The notes under the pieces are model-generated. The model ran no database searches, was not told the origin of the DNA, and saw only the letters and a list, made by a program, of their open reading frames with translations. Shown here in pieces: positions 9,596 to 19,838 of a stretch of 64,000 nucleotides of DNA. Where the stretch lies: positions 434,001 through 498,000 of the forward strand of contig OZ025836.1 in NCBI GenBank assembly GCA_964019425.1, given 5' to 3'. How positions within the stretch are numbered: the first letter of the stretch is position 1; each line of letters begins with the position of its first letter. Origin of the DNA: Flectonema sp. DT1601. Taxonomy: Eukaryota; Euglenozoa; Diplonemea; Diplonemida; Diplonemidae. The position numbers and the translations under genes are program-made.

Positions 9596-11185
9596 ATGGG
9601 TGATACCCTCCCATGGTCTTTAGTAAGTGTAATCCGAAGTGAGAAACGTGATGGAAAACGTATGTTCGTCATAGACGTAAAGCCAAGCAGTGGAGAGCGA
9701 CCATACATCCTCAGTAAGAGATATAAACAGTTTGAGCATTTGAATACTGCAGTTAAGAAAGTTATTGAAAAGAGATCCGTCCAGTTCCCAAGCAAGAGTA
9801 CGCCTGGACCTTCAAGATGTAGACTGTTGGATGATTGGTTATCAGAGACAGTGTCGTTGACGAGAATGCAAGTTAACAATTTTGAAATGGTCACGGTGTT
9901 ATGTTCTTTTTTAAATCCGGATAAACAAGATCCAGAAAGAACACCTTTCCACACAACTGTGAAGGGTGTTAAAGCAATACGATTTCAGAACATCGAAGAC
10001 AGAGACGGTGTTACTTTCTTTGGAATTGATGTGATCACTCCAGATCATGAAAATTTTTTAGTTTGGAAAACATTTTCGATGTTTCACTTTTTACAAAAGG
10101 AAACTGCTTTTAATGCGTCAGACTTCCCTACGAAAACACTCACAAAATGCACTGGAAGCAGCCTCACCGAACGAAAACAACAACTTGATTTTTGGCTAAC
10201 AAAATTAGTTGATTCAGCTCAAAGCAATCCCGAACTTATGAGTAGAGTAAAAGATTTCTTTTTACCACCAACTGCAGACAGCAGTGATAGTGAAGATGAG
10301 GATGATCGCGAACGATCACGAATTGGTATTTCAGCCATTCGAATAGTGAGCTACAGGGAAAGTGGTGGAGTTACCTTCTACAGAATAGAAGTAATCCCAG
10401 ACGGTGATGTTGAAAACACTTATTTCGTAAATAAGCGTTATTCAATGTTTAGAAATTTAGCTGACTGTCTTTGCCGAGCATCACCTGCAATGACGAATGA
10501 AATAATAGCTGAGCTTCCTCCTAAAGGTCTTAATGGTAAGAAATCAAAGAGTGCATTGACCGAGAGAAAGAGAAAATTAGATTTTTGGTGTGCGATCATT
10601 ATCGACCTCAGTAGGACATCATCTGGGGGTAGTATGAGACCAATTTTAAAAAAATTCTTTGACGAATCTCAGCAGACTCGTGACTTGGATATTAGTAAGG
10701 TTAAGTCAGTTGACGTTATCTCTTTTGAATCTCGTCAAGGGACTGTGTTTTTTGGAATTAAAGGAATGCTGGCTGATGATGATCATTTTATTGTTTGGCG
10801 AAGCTATTCGATGTTTCACCAGCTCTGTGATGAGTGTTCTCGTCTAATCCTTGGTCAAGCGGCTTTTAAAAACTTTCCCAGTAAAACCATTCGAAAAGTA
10901 TGTTTTTTATTTTTTATTTTTTATTTTATATGTCATTTCATGAGATTCATGTCTTAGCGTGTTAACTGAATTTATTTATCTAAGTCTCCTGGTTAAGGCA
11001 ACAACGGGGAAAAGACAAAAAAAAAAAAAATTCTCTCAAAACAGATTTCCAGCTCAGATGCTGTCCGTCAACGACATGAACATCTTCGTAGCTGGTTTGG
11101 TAAAATATTTGAATTAGCTATGTCGCAGGATTATAAAATAATGCAGCCGGCGGTAATGAAGTTCTTAGACCCCTCTCTTGTTTGA
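9596..11185 (+). CDS. Protein with four tandem PX domains
   Basis: Exons 9596-10897 and 11045-11185, intron 147 nt (GTATGT…CAAAACAG); 480 residues. Four phox-homology domains at about 1-105, 118-225, 243-350 and 367-480 make up nearly the whole protein; the second exon completes the fourth (LRSWFGKIFELA…VMKFLDPSLV). Domains 1 and 3 keep the phosphoinositide-binding Arg (SKRYKQF, NKRYSMF). Domains 2 and 4 share HFxVWxxxSMFHxL and lack that Arg-Tyr arrangement (WKTFSMF, WRSYSMF), so the array looks like an A-B unit duplicated. PX proteins bind PI3P on endosomes; multivalent endosome binding is inferred. Met 9596 is preferred over the in-frame Met at 9512 because a T-rich tract and CAG ending at 9577 look like an acceptor. 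Confidence 0.85.
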
Positions 11186-11551
11186 GATCACTTTATTACG
11201 ATATTGTACAAGATTCTTTTTTTTTTTTTTTTTTTTTTTATATATTCACACGCCCTTTTTTTTTACGAATTCTTTCTGTTCGTGACTAGAATGGTGTCCA
11301 TACGTTGACTTCAAGTGAGTTAGTAAAAAAAACTCGTTTTTTGTTAATTTTTTTTAAACTATTTTGTTGTTCCGCATATTTCGATTCATCTTTTTGGCCA
11401 TACTGGCAGAGTTCCCTTCATATGAATTCTTCATTCGTTTCTTTTGGTTTACTGATACGTCGAAGTTGTCTTCTTTACGTTGTTGTTGTGTTGTAATATT
11501 TATTTTTCCTCTTCCAGCGTTCCCAGTTTTTTTTCAACACCAACCTTTAAA
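11186..11551. promoter_or_regulatory. Upstream region of RPL10A copy 1, pyrimidine-rich 5' leader
   Basis: After the PX gene lies a T homopolymer (about 11218-11239) and no ORF of interest. The last 60 bases hold TTTTTCCTCTTCCAG ending at 11517, then CGTTC and a T-rich leader of 34 nt to the ATG. The second RPL10A copy has the same layout (CCCCGTCCAG ending 12749, then CGTTC, 33 nt to the ATG). The match may mark a transcription start with a TOP-like tract or a splice acceptor. Confidence 0.45.
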
Positions 11552-12441
11552 ATGTCGAAGATCCAGCCTGCATTGTTAGCCGAGAGCATTGAAGCCATCT
11601 TGGCTCACGCCGCGACCAAGAAGCGTCCATTCCAAGAGTCAATTGAGCTTCACGTCAACTTGAAGAACTACGACACCCAGAAGGACAAGCGTTTCTCTGG
11701 AACCATTCCTCTTCCACACGTTGCCCGTCCTCGTATGACCGTCTGCTGTATTGGAGACGCCTACCACCACGAGAAGGCCACCAAGGCCGGAATCCCAGCC
11801 GTATGTTTTACTTTTGAATCATTTTTTAATAATCTAAAACCAACAACCGACTGTGTTGAGTACAATCTTAATATAATAACCACCAGATGAACATTGAGGA
11901 CCTTAAGAAGCTCAACAAGAACAAGAAGTTGGTAAAGAAGATGTGTGCTGGATACAACGCATTCATCGCCTCAGACACCCTCATCAAGACCATTCCTAGG
12001 TATGTTTATATTGTAGTGTAGGTAAGACTTGTTTTGTTGTATCAATTTAGCTTATACAAAAAATAACCAACAGGGTTGTCGGACCTCACATGAACAGATG
12101 TGGTAAGTTCCCAACTGCCGTTTCCCAGGGAGATGACCTTACTGCCAAGGTATGGATTATTGTTGTTGTATTCTATTTGTGTTCTTAAACTATAATAGTA
12201 ATTTTAATTAATAAAAACAAACAAACAGATCACTGACATGCAGTCTGCTATTAAGTTCCAACTTAAGAAGGTTCTCAACTTGGGAGTTGTTGTTGGACAC
12301 GTCACCATGGAGCAGGATCAGCTCAGACAGAACATCATGAAGTCAATCAACTTCTTGGTATCACTTTTGAAGAAGAACTGGCAAAACATCAAGTCTTTGT
12401 ACATCAAGTCCACTTTCGGACCAGTTCAGAGAATCTTCTAA
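11552..12441 (+). CDS. RPL10A: 60S ribosomal protein L10a (uL1), copy 1
   Basis: Four exons: 11552-11800, 11887-11999, 12074-12149, 12229-12441; 216 residues, the normal length for the family. The joined protein reads …[31 protein letters not shown]… then …[22 protein letters not shown]…, the uL1 signature. It forms part of the L1 stalk of the large ribosomal subunit, which guides deacylated tRNA out of the E site. All three introns are short (74-86 nt), begin GTATGT or GTATGG and end in A-rich (A/C)CAG. Codon choice is GC-shifted (AAG, CTC, GTC) relative to neighbours, as expected for a highly expressed gene. The Met at 11480 is upstream of the likely leader and not the start. Confidence 0.97.
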
Positions 12442-12782
12442 GTAATTAGCATATTGTCGATTCGGTGAAGGGAGTGAGATGAGGTTGTTTGAGATCGTTA
12501 TTTCTGGTTTTGAAAATTAAAAAATTAATAAAAATAACATCAAGAAAGTCCAAATGAAGTCGTAATGACCTTTCTATTTTGTCATTTTTATGTGATCAAC
12601 GAAGAGTTGGAAGAGGAGTCGTATTATTGTTATTTTATTGCTTTATTTCTCTACAGGAAATCATTACTTTGTGTGGAGGTGGGTGGTTAGTAATCAAAAG
12701 GTAGTATTCACCCGTTGGATGGTTTAAATGATTTCTTCTCCCCGTCCAGCGTTCGTATCTTTCATCCCCCAACCTTTTTAAA
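12442..12782. other. Spacer between the two RPL10A genes
   Basis: 3' UTR of copy 1 with AATTAATAAAAATAAC (a possible polyadenylation signal around 12522-12537), then the leader of copy 2. The leader and 3' ends differ between the copies although the exons do not. Confidence 0.5.
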
Positions 12783-14346
12783 ATGTCGAAGATCCAGCCT
12801 GCATTGTTAGCCGAGAGCATTGAAGCCATCTTGGCTCACGCCGCGACCAAGAAGCGTCCATTCCAAGAGTCAATTGAGCTTCACGTCAACTTGAAGAACT
12901 ACGACACCCAGAAGGACAAGCGTTTCTCTGGAACCATTCCTCTTCCACACGTTGCCCGTCCTCGTATGACCGTCTGCTGTATTGGAGACGCCTACCACCA
13001 CGAGAAGGCCACCAAGGCCGGAATCCCAGCCGTATGTTTTACTTTTGAATCATTTTTTTATAATCTAAAACCAACAACCGACTGTGCTGAGTACAATCTT
13101 AATATAATAACCACCAGATGAACATTGAGGACCTTAAGAAGCTCAACAAGAACAAGAAGTTGGTAAAGAAGATGTGTGCTGGATACAACGCATTCATCGC
13201 CTCAGACACCCTCATCAAGACCATTCCTAGGTATGTTTATGGTTTAAAATGAGTAAGGTGGTATTGTTCACCAAATTTGGAATTAGCCTAAATACTGGGG
13301 TAACCACCTACACGCCCGAAGCCCCTAAAAAACGTAAAATCTGAGGTTGGAATCACCAACCTTATTTGTTTAGTTTTGAGTGCCGTCACCCAGTCTGTAC
13401 AAAGACAGCCCAGTCAAATGAAACGACACTTTTCCACCTGGGTCACTCTCGGTTCCCCTCGTCGTCTCCCCTCTTTTGCTTAGTAAAACCAAGCTTCAGC
13501 AGCGGTCCCTTCGCCTTCAGTTTGGGCGCCGGGTGAATGCCTCTTGCGAGCCTGCTCTCCTTAGCAGTTCTCGTTTGCCCATTGGTGCGACTGCATCCGA
13601 GGAACCGTTCCTCTCGCAGCTCTCAGCGCGCCTGATAAACCCAACAACGGTTGGTTCAACAACCCGAAGTGGTGGAAAATTCCCGACAAAGCCTTGCGTA
13701 CTCCAATATTGACCCCCCCCCCCGTTTTTAAAATTCATTATTTAGCTAGTTTTAGCTTTGATACAATGCAGAGATTAACCTCTTGCAACCTACTTTGCCC
13801 CAAGGTACAAAAGGGGGGCACTTTTGGAATATTTATCTTCCCGAGCTCTAGAGTGCTACTTTTACTCGGTAGCATTGTCAAAAAAAATAAAATAAAATAA
13901 AATCGAAAAATAGTTATGCCCCAAGGAGGGCACTTTTACACTTTTGATAATAATTAACATACAAAAAATAACCAACAGGGTTGTCGGACCTCACATGAAC
14001 AGATGTGGTAAGTTCCCAACTGCCGTTTCCCAGGGAGATGACCTTACTGCCAAGGTATGGATTATTGTTGTTGTATTCTATTTGTGTTTTTAAACTATAA
14101 TAGTAATTCTAATTAATAAAAATAAACAAACAGATCACTGACATGCAGTCTGCTATTAAGTTCCAACTTAAGAAGGTTCTCAACTTGGGAGTTGTTGTTG
14201 GACACGTCACCATGGAGCAGGATCAGCTCAGACAGAACATCATGAAGTCAATCAACTTCTTGGTATCACTTTTGAAGAAGAACTGGCAAAACATCAAGTC
14301 TTTGTACATCAAGTCCACCTTCGGACCAGTTCAGAGAATCTTCTAG
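12783..14346 (+). CDS. RPL10A: 60S ribosomal protein L10a (uL1), tandem copy 2
   Basis: Exons 12783-13031, 13118-13230, 13979-14054, 14134-14346, each exactly the same length as in copy 1, and encoding the same 216-residue protein. Introns 1 and 3 differ from copy 1 at only a few bases. Intron 2 is 748 nt against 74 nt in copy 1, because about 718 bp replaces its middle (13241-13958). The stop is TAG rather than TAA and the 3' UTR is unrelated. Exon identity with diverged flanks suggests recent gene conversion or a recent duplication. Both copies look functional. Confidence 0.95.
13241..13958. mobile_element. GC-richer insertion in intron 2 of RPL10A copy 2
   Basis: The intron ends (GTATGTTTAT and ATACAAAAAATAACCAACAG) match copy 1; the middle does not. 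About 13290-13700 is clearly more GC-rich than the surroundings. Both strands are open for about 75 codons there, but neither translation resembles a protein I know. The right part carries two related CCCCAAGG…GGGCACTTTT segments (about 13798-13835 and 13919-13945), and an AGGTGGT/ACCACCT pair sits near the left end. No target duplication or transposase is evident. I call it an inserted non-autonomous element of unknown class. Confidence 0.5.
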
Positions 14347-14724
14347 ATTTTCTAGGAGACTTTTTCTTTAAGGGAGAAGACATTTATTATCAATAAGGTT
14401 GGCCCAAGCCTTTTTATTTTATTTTCTTTTTTTTTGAAATGAAAAGCATGAAAAAGAAAATTATAAACAAAAAAAACTTCATGAAAAAAAAAAAAAAAAC
14501 TTTACTACAGGAAAAAAAAAAAAAAAAAAAAAAAAAGCAATTGTTTTGTTCACTTCCCAATAGGGGAAAGATATAAAGCGATCACCGACTACGACGTCAA
14601 CTAACCATCTTCACTTCACTACAGGTTTTATTTAGGATATATATCTGTGAGGAAAAATCCACCATCCAAGTTAAGTGATCGCTGCTAAGGTTTTCTTACG
14701 CCAACAGATTTAAGACGAAAACAG
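14347..14724. other. Spacer with homopolymers before the serine-hydrolase gene
   Basis: Mostly A-rich sequence, including a long A run near 14512-14536. The final bases (CTTACGCCAACAG at 14695-14707, then AAAACAG directly before the ATG) offer two possible acceptors. Nothing else is recognisable. Confidence 0.4.
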
Positions 14725-15918
14725 ATGTTCTCTTCTATTATTTTAACCTTGTTAGCAACTTTATCAAGCACTCCATGGCCAGACATAAAAACAAAACTGG
14801 AGACTGCCTTCACTCAAATATCAGTAAAGCAATCCTCAGTGTGGAATGATTCGAGTGTGATCATATCCTTTTTGAATAACCAAGGCAATGCTGAAGTCGC
14901 TTCTGGATACAGAGATCTAAAAAAAAAGATAAAAGCACATCCGAATGATGCCAGTTTGGTAGGATCAGCTACTAAGATGGTGACAAGTGTTGCTGTTTTG
15001 CAACTCGTCGAGAAAGGGATCTTTCTACTCGAGCATTCTGTATCTGATTTGGTTGATCGATATTTAATGAAGTTTAATGGTACTACTTTGGTATCTTTAT
15101 TTGGGTCAAATATTACTTTGGTGACTGTGAGAAACTTATTAGCAATGCGTTCTGGTTTACCAGACTACGACAATTCAAAATTTAGAAAATTTCAAATGAA
15201 AAATCCAACCTACGAAATAACCCCGTTTGACATACTTCATATGTGTCCAAAAAAGTTTATTTGTGCTCCTGGTAGTTGTGGATGGTTTTCTTCTACCAAC
15301 TACATCTTAGCAGGATTGATAATAGCCGCGCATACAGGTCCTCAACATACTGCTATGATACCATGGGATTCCTACGATCAAAAGTCTGTTCTTCCAATCC
15401 GACCTACCGCCATGTATGAAAGTTTTATTTTTACAAAAGATAAACTACTAAGTCAGTACCAATCACTAACATACAATGTCTCAAATGGATATGATGAAAA
15501 TGGAAAATCAGTTTGGGATGTTAACGCTGATAGAGGATGGACCACTGGAAACCTTCTGACTAATGCGGGTGACTTAACGCGCTTTGTGTATGATCTGTAT
15601 ACTCCACCTGGAAAGATGTTGCAGCCCTACATGATGAGCCCTAGTGCTGTTTATCGATTTAGACCACTTCAGAATAAACAATTGTACTACGGATTAGGTA
15701 CTTCTCTGTTGTCAACCAATACTAGTACTGGGATTCTTGTTGGTCTCATTGGGAATACTTATGGATTTTATAGTGAAGTTGTGTACAATTTAAATTTCAA
15801 TTTCGGATTAACTGTTTTATTAAATCACGAAGAGTCATCCTACGAAGACAGTATCGGAACCATAACGAATCTTGCTTATACTGCAGTGTTAGACATTCTT
15901 AACATCACTGGATACTAA
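14725..15918 (+). CDS. Secreted beta-lactamase-related serine hydrolase, altered active site
   Basis: Single exon, 397 residues, with a hydrophobic N-terminus (MFSSIILTLLATLSS) typical of a signal peptide. The fold is that of class-C beta-lactamase/DD-peptidase relatives: SATK at residues 81-84 is the SxxK nucleophile motif, LLAMRSGLPDYD is the usual following motif, and LIGNTYGF sits where H/KxG lies. In the second catalytic motif, normally Tyr-x-Asn just before TNYILxG, this protein has Phe188-Ser189-Ser190, so the general base Tyr and the Asn are both lost. It may have reduced or altered activity. Its last 73 codons mark the start of the tandem duplication that follows. Confidence 0.75.
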   Translation: MFSSIILTLLATLSSTPWPDIKTKLETAFTQISVKQSSVWNDSSVIISFLNNQGNAEVASGYRDLKKKIKAHPNDASLVGSATKMVTSVAVLQLVEKGIFLLEHSVSDLVDRYLMKFNGTTLVSLFGSNITLVTVRNLLAMRSGLPDYDNSKFRKFQMKNPTYEITPFDILHMCPKKFICAPGSCGWFSSTNYILAGLIIAAHTGPQHTAMIPWDSYDQKSVLPIRPTAMYESFIFTKDKLLSQYQSLTYNVSNGYDENGKSVWDVNADRGWTTGNLLTNAGDLTRFVYDLYTPPGKMLQPYMMSPSAVYRFRPLQNKQLYYGLGTSLLSTNTSTGILVGLIGNTYGFYSEVVYNLNFNFGLTVLLNHEESSYEDSIGTITNLAYTAVLDILNITGY

Positions 15919-16175
15919 TGTTTGTTAATACTTCATAACAATACACCACTATTTAATTAACGTTGAGATTCACATCAGGGTCACCATCTTACTTTGACTC
16001 TGTTGGAATTTCGATGTAAAATATTATATTTTTTCCTCTCCACTCTCTGAAATGCAATCTTACTGGTTGTAAGTTAATCTCGTGTGACAGTGTTTAGAGT
16101 GTAATATATTATTCTTTCTTTTTAAAGTTAGATAATCTGTCAACAAAACAAAACAAAACAAAACAAAAAGACAAT

Positions 16176-18758
16176 ATGAAAATAGGACTTCTATTATGTT
16201 GTCTGTTTGGATTCTCTCAAGCAGCATCATCTCCTCGTGAGAAGGTTAATTTTGATTTCTCTTGGAGACATCAGTTGGGAGTAGCTCCGTCAGATGCTTC
16301 AGAGCCAGGGTTCGATGACTCGACATGGAGTGTTGTGAATGCTCCGCATGATATGTTGATTGAGCAACCGTATGATCCTAAAGCAAGTGAAAAACAAGCA
16401 TTCATTCCAAGAAACGTTGGTTGGTATAGAAAACATTTTAAACTACCATCCGATTGGGGAGGTTCTGCAATCTGGATGTACATCGAAGGTTCATTTCATG
16501 AAACAACTGTTTGGCTGAACGGAAGGAAACTCGAAACTCACGTGGCAGGATACACCAGCTTCGCAATTCGCCTCGACAACGTCGGCGCTCTATTTGGAGA
16601 GAGTGAGAATGTTGTTGCTCTCTATGTCGATGCTTCATCAGGTACTGGATGGTGGTATGAGGGTGGTGGTTTAATGAGACATAATTATCTGATTAAGGCT
16701 TCTCAAGTTCATATTGAGATTGATGGTGCGTGGTCTTGGTCACAGAATGTGTCTGCTAGTGAAAAGACTGCAGTCATCTCAACCTCAACAACTGTTGAAA
16801 ATAACCGAAACTCAACAACAACAGTTCATGCTGTAGTATCAATCAAAGATCTGACTACTAAAACAGTTACCATTGCAACAGGTGATGATGTTACTATTCA
16901 ATCAGGTGAATCTGTAAGGTTGCCAGACATCAACATTAAGTTTTCAAATGTAAGCTTGTGGAGCGTTCAGAACCCAAACCTTTACGATGTTGTTGTTTAT
17001 CTTTACGACAATTCAGAGATCGTTGATTCCACTTCTTACACAACTGGAGTACGAGCAATTCGTTGGGATGCTGACCATGGTCTCTTCGTCAACAACGAAC
17101 ACGTAAAATTGAGGGGTTTTTGTGACCACAGTAACTTTGGAGGTGTTGGTTCTGCAGTTCCCGACAGAGTAAACCTTTACCGTGCTCAGATGTTGAGATC
17201 AGTTGGTGGTAACAGTTGGAGAATGGCTCACAATCCTCCAATCCCAGCTCGTTTAGATTTTATGGATCGATTAGGAATGCTTGCAATTGATGAGAATCGT
17301 GATTACGGTGGTCACAAAGGTCAAGGGGGTTGGACAAACGAAACCGTCAGCGATGAACTAAACGACATGAAGGAACTCGTAAAACGTGATCGTTCTCACC
17401 CGAGTGTTATGATTTGGTCATTTTGTAATGAGGGGGGTTGTAATAACGAATCATCCGCAAAAGCATTTCGTGAAGTCGCAAAGATGTGGGATCCAACTCG
17501 TGCAGTTACCCAAAACCGTTTTCGTACTAATGTGTCGACTCAGTACCTTGACGTTCAGGGATTTAGTCATAAGAGTTTGGATGTGTATGAACAGTTTCAT
17601 GCTAAATATCCAGACAAACCAATTATGGCAACAGAGTGCTGTAGTTGTATGTCTCAACGAGGTGTTGATGAAGACACTTGTCAGCATCCTAAAGATGGGG
17701 GATGTGCGAACCCAGCTAAGAAGCTTCCTGCTGGTTACTTCTACAACAACAACATTGGTGAGTGTACTGCATACCAAGTAGCTTACTCTGATGCTCCAGA
17801 CTATGTAACTGGTACTTTTGTGTGGTCTGGTTTCGACTATTTAGGTGAAGCTAGAGGTTGGCCTCAAAACGCAAAGTGTCGAGGAACCATCGCTGATGTC
17901 GCTGGTTTTTATAAAGAAACTGCTTTCTGGTTAAAATCATGGTGGTTGTCGAACATCTCAAGATCTGATGCTGGGAGACCAGTGAACCCTCCATCTGATG
18001 ATGATTGGACAGTATTCATTATTGATTCATGGACAGCTCCATTATCAGGAACCACACGTAACATTCACGTCTACAGTAACGCTCCAACTGTTAAGTTATT
18101 CCTCAATGGTGATGAGGTCGGCTCAAGTGATGTTCCATTCTTTGGGATGGCGAACTTCAGTAACATCACGTACAAGTCTGGTAATCTTACGGCAGCTGCT
18201 GTCTCGAATGGAAAGATTGTCGGGTCGAACACAAAGTTGTCTGCTGGTGTTGCTAAGATGATTGTCTTGTCTCTCGATGCTCCTTCAAAACTTACTCAAA
18301 CTGGAGAATCACTTGTAGCTGATGGTGAAGACACAGCTTTAGTTAGAGCGACTATTGTTGATGAGTTTGGTGTTCAAATTCCAGGAGCATCACATAATGT
18401 AACGTTTTCAATTTCTTCTGGATATGGTAAAGTTTGGGCTACCCACAGCGGAGATCCTGCAAACTTATCACCATCACATGCATCATGGACTCCAGCTTAC
18501 ATGGGACTGGCTCGGGCTTTTGTCAGGTCAACTGCCGACACTGCAACTCCTCTTTCTCATCGAAAGAGAATTCTACAAATCGATTCCGATACCTCTCCAA
18601 ATGTATTCATATCGTCAGCTGAGAGTGTGGCTGACACTGATATTGTTGTCGTTGCTTCTGTTAATGGATTGCCTGATGCTCGTATTAGTATCCCAGTGTC
18701 TTCCAGTATGAAACACTCTGTGATGAATGTTGCTTCTGAATCAGTAAAAAAATGCTAA
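16176..18758 (+). CDS. Secreted GH2 glycoside hydrolase (beta-galactosidase-like), copy 1
   Basis: Single exon, 860 residues, signal peptide MKIGLLLCCLFGFSQA. Domain order: sugar-binding jelly roll (about 20-180, GWYRKHFKLP, WWYEGGGL), Ig-like domain (about 185-295), TIM barrel (about 300-600), then two Ig-like C-terminal domains (residues about 615 on), including a bacterial-type VADGEDTALVRATIVDEFG segment. Catalytic acid/base Glu419 is in WSFCNEGG and nucleophile Glu487 in IMATECC, both as in GH2. GH2 enzymes hydrolyse beta-galactosides, glucuronides or mannosides; the exact substrate cannot be told. The overall layout resembles Bacteroidetes beta-galactosidases, so bacterial ancestry is possible. 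The 5' leader has a CAAAA microsatellite. The last residue is Cys, against Tyr in the other copies. Confidence 0.9.
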   Translation: MKIGLLLCCLFGFSQAASSPREKVNFDFSWRHQLGVAPSDASEPGFDDSTWSVVNAPHDMLIEQPYDPKASEKQAFIPRNVGWYRKHFKLPSDWGGSAIWMYIEGSFHETTVWLNGRKLETHVAGYTSFAIRLDNVGALFGESENVVALYVDASSGTGWWYEGGGLMRHNYLIKASQVHIEIDGAWSWSQNVSASEKTAVISTSTTVENNRNSTTTVHAVVSIKDLTTKTVTIATGDDVTIQSGESVRLPDINIKFSNVSLWSVQNPNLYDVVVYLYDNSEIVDSTSYTTGVRAIRWDADHGLFVNNEHVKLRGFCDHSNFGGVGSAVPDRVNLYRAQMLRSVGGNSWRMAHNPPIPARLDFMDRLGMLAIDENRDYGGHKGQGGWTNETVSDELNDMKELVKRDRSHPSVMIWSFCNEGGCNNESSAKAFREVAKMWDPTRAVTQNRFRTNVSTQYLDVQGFSHKSLDVYEQFHAKYPDKPIMATECCSCMSQRGVDEDTCQHPKDGGCANPAKKLPAGYFYNNNIGECTAYQVAYSDAPDYVTGTFVWSGFDYLGEARGWPQNAKCRGTIADVAGFYKETAFWLKSWWLSNISRSDAGRPVNPPSDDDWTVFIIDSWTAPLSGTTRNIHVYSNAPTVKLFLNGDEVGSSDVPFFGMANFSNITYKSGNLTAAAVSNGKIVGSNTKLSAGVAKMIVLSLDAPSKLTQTGESLVADGEDTALVRATIVDEFGVQIPGASHNVTFSISSGYGKVWATHSGDPANLSPSHASWTPAYMGLARAFVRSTADTATPLSHRKRILQIDSDTSPNVFISSAESVADTDIVVVASVNGLPDARISIPVSSSMKHSVMNVASESVKKC

Positions 18759-19363
18759 TTTATGATTCCCTCCACAAGTAGGTAGGCAATCAGAGTAATG
18801 TAATGTTTTTATTGTCTATTCTCTTTAGCAAAATATTCTGCCGTTGTTTTTTTTTCGGTTCTGATTTCTCACCAAAAAAACAAAAAAACAAAAATGAAAT
18901 CCCTTCATAATGGCGGACCCCTTGTAAGAATTTCTTCACGATGACCCTTTTTGATTCGTTGTGTTGGAAGACTTTCGTTCCCCTAATGATGCGGACCCGT
19001 TACGTTGGTGATTCAATTCCTGTCTCTTTTCTGGATTTGATCTTCCCCATTTTTGCAGGTTTCATAAACGTTCTGTGCGTGCAGACTACCTCACATTATA
19101 CTGTTTACGATGTTTGCAAAACTTTTTAAAAAAAAAAAAAAAGAAAAACGTTGACGTAGTCTCCCTAGCTATGATCGTACCACACAGCTCTGTGATGGTA
19201 CAGCCCAAATTATTTTACCCACACCTCCTTAAGAAGCAAAAAAAAAAAAAAGCTTCGTTACTGTACTTGCTGTCTAGAAACAACACTAGGCTGATAATTT
19301 CAATTTTCTATTAAACAACTATTGTAAAAAAGGCTAAAAAAGAATGTTGGCATCATTCATGTT
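18759..19363. other. 3' flank within the first tandem unit
   Basis: Non-coding, repeated in all three units (22422-23027, 26086-26682). It contains A tracts that vary in length between copies and no recognisable gene. Confidence 0.6.
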
Positions 19364-19581
19364 CTTCTCTGTTGTCAACCAATACTAGTACTGGGATTCT
19401 TGTTGGTCTCATTGGGAATACTTATGGATTTTATAGTGAAGTTGTGTACAATTTAAATTTCAATTTCGGATTAACTGTTTTATTAAATCACGAAGAGTCA
19501 TCCTACGAAGACAGTATCGGAACCATAACGAATCTTGCTTATACTGCAGTGTTAGACATTCTTAACATCACTGGATACTAA
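19364..19581 (+). pseudogene. Truncated 3' end of serine-hydrolase gene (unit 2)
   Basis: Identical to the last 217 bases of the gene ending at 15918. It lacks the signal peptide and the SxxK and second active-site motifs; an internal Met at 19372 could at most give 69 residues. This is a duplication breakpoint fragment, not a gene. Confidence 0.9.
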
Positions 19582-19838
19582 TGTTTGTTAATACTTCATA
19601 ACAATACACCACTATTTAATTAACGTTGAGATTCACATCAGGGTCACCATCTTACTTTGACTCTGTTGGAATTTCGATGTAAAATATTATATTTTTTCCT
19701 CTCCACTCTCTGAAATGCAATCTTACTGGTTGTAAGTTAATCTCGTGTGACAGTGTTTAGAGTGTAATATATTATTCTTTCTTTTTAAAGTTAGATAATC
19801 TGTCAACAAAACAAAACAAAACAAAACAAAAAGACAAT

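Noticed and set aside
13476-13738. Overlapping ORFs on both strands (78 and 73 codons) in the RPL10A intron insertion
   Set aside because: They are open because the segment is GC-richer; neither has recognisable protein features and both lie inside an intron.
17428-18711. Alternative-frame ORFs within the GH2 genes
   Set aside because: Shadows of the GH2 frame; they recur in each copy only because the DNA is duplicated.
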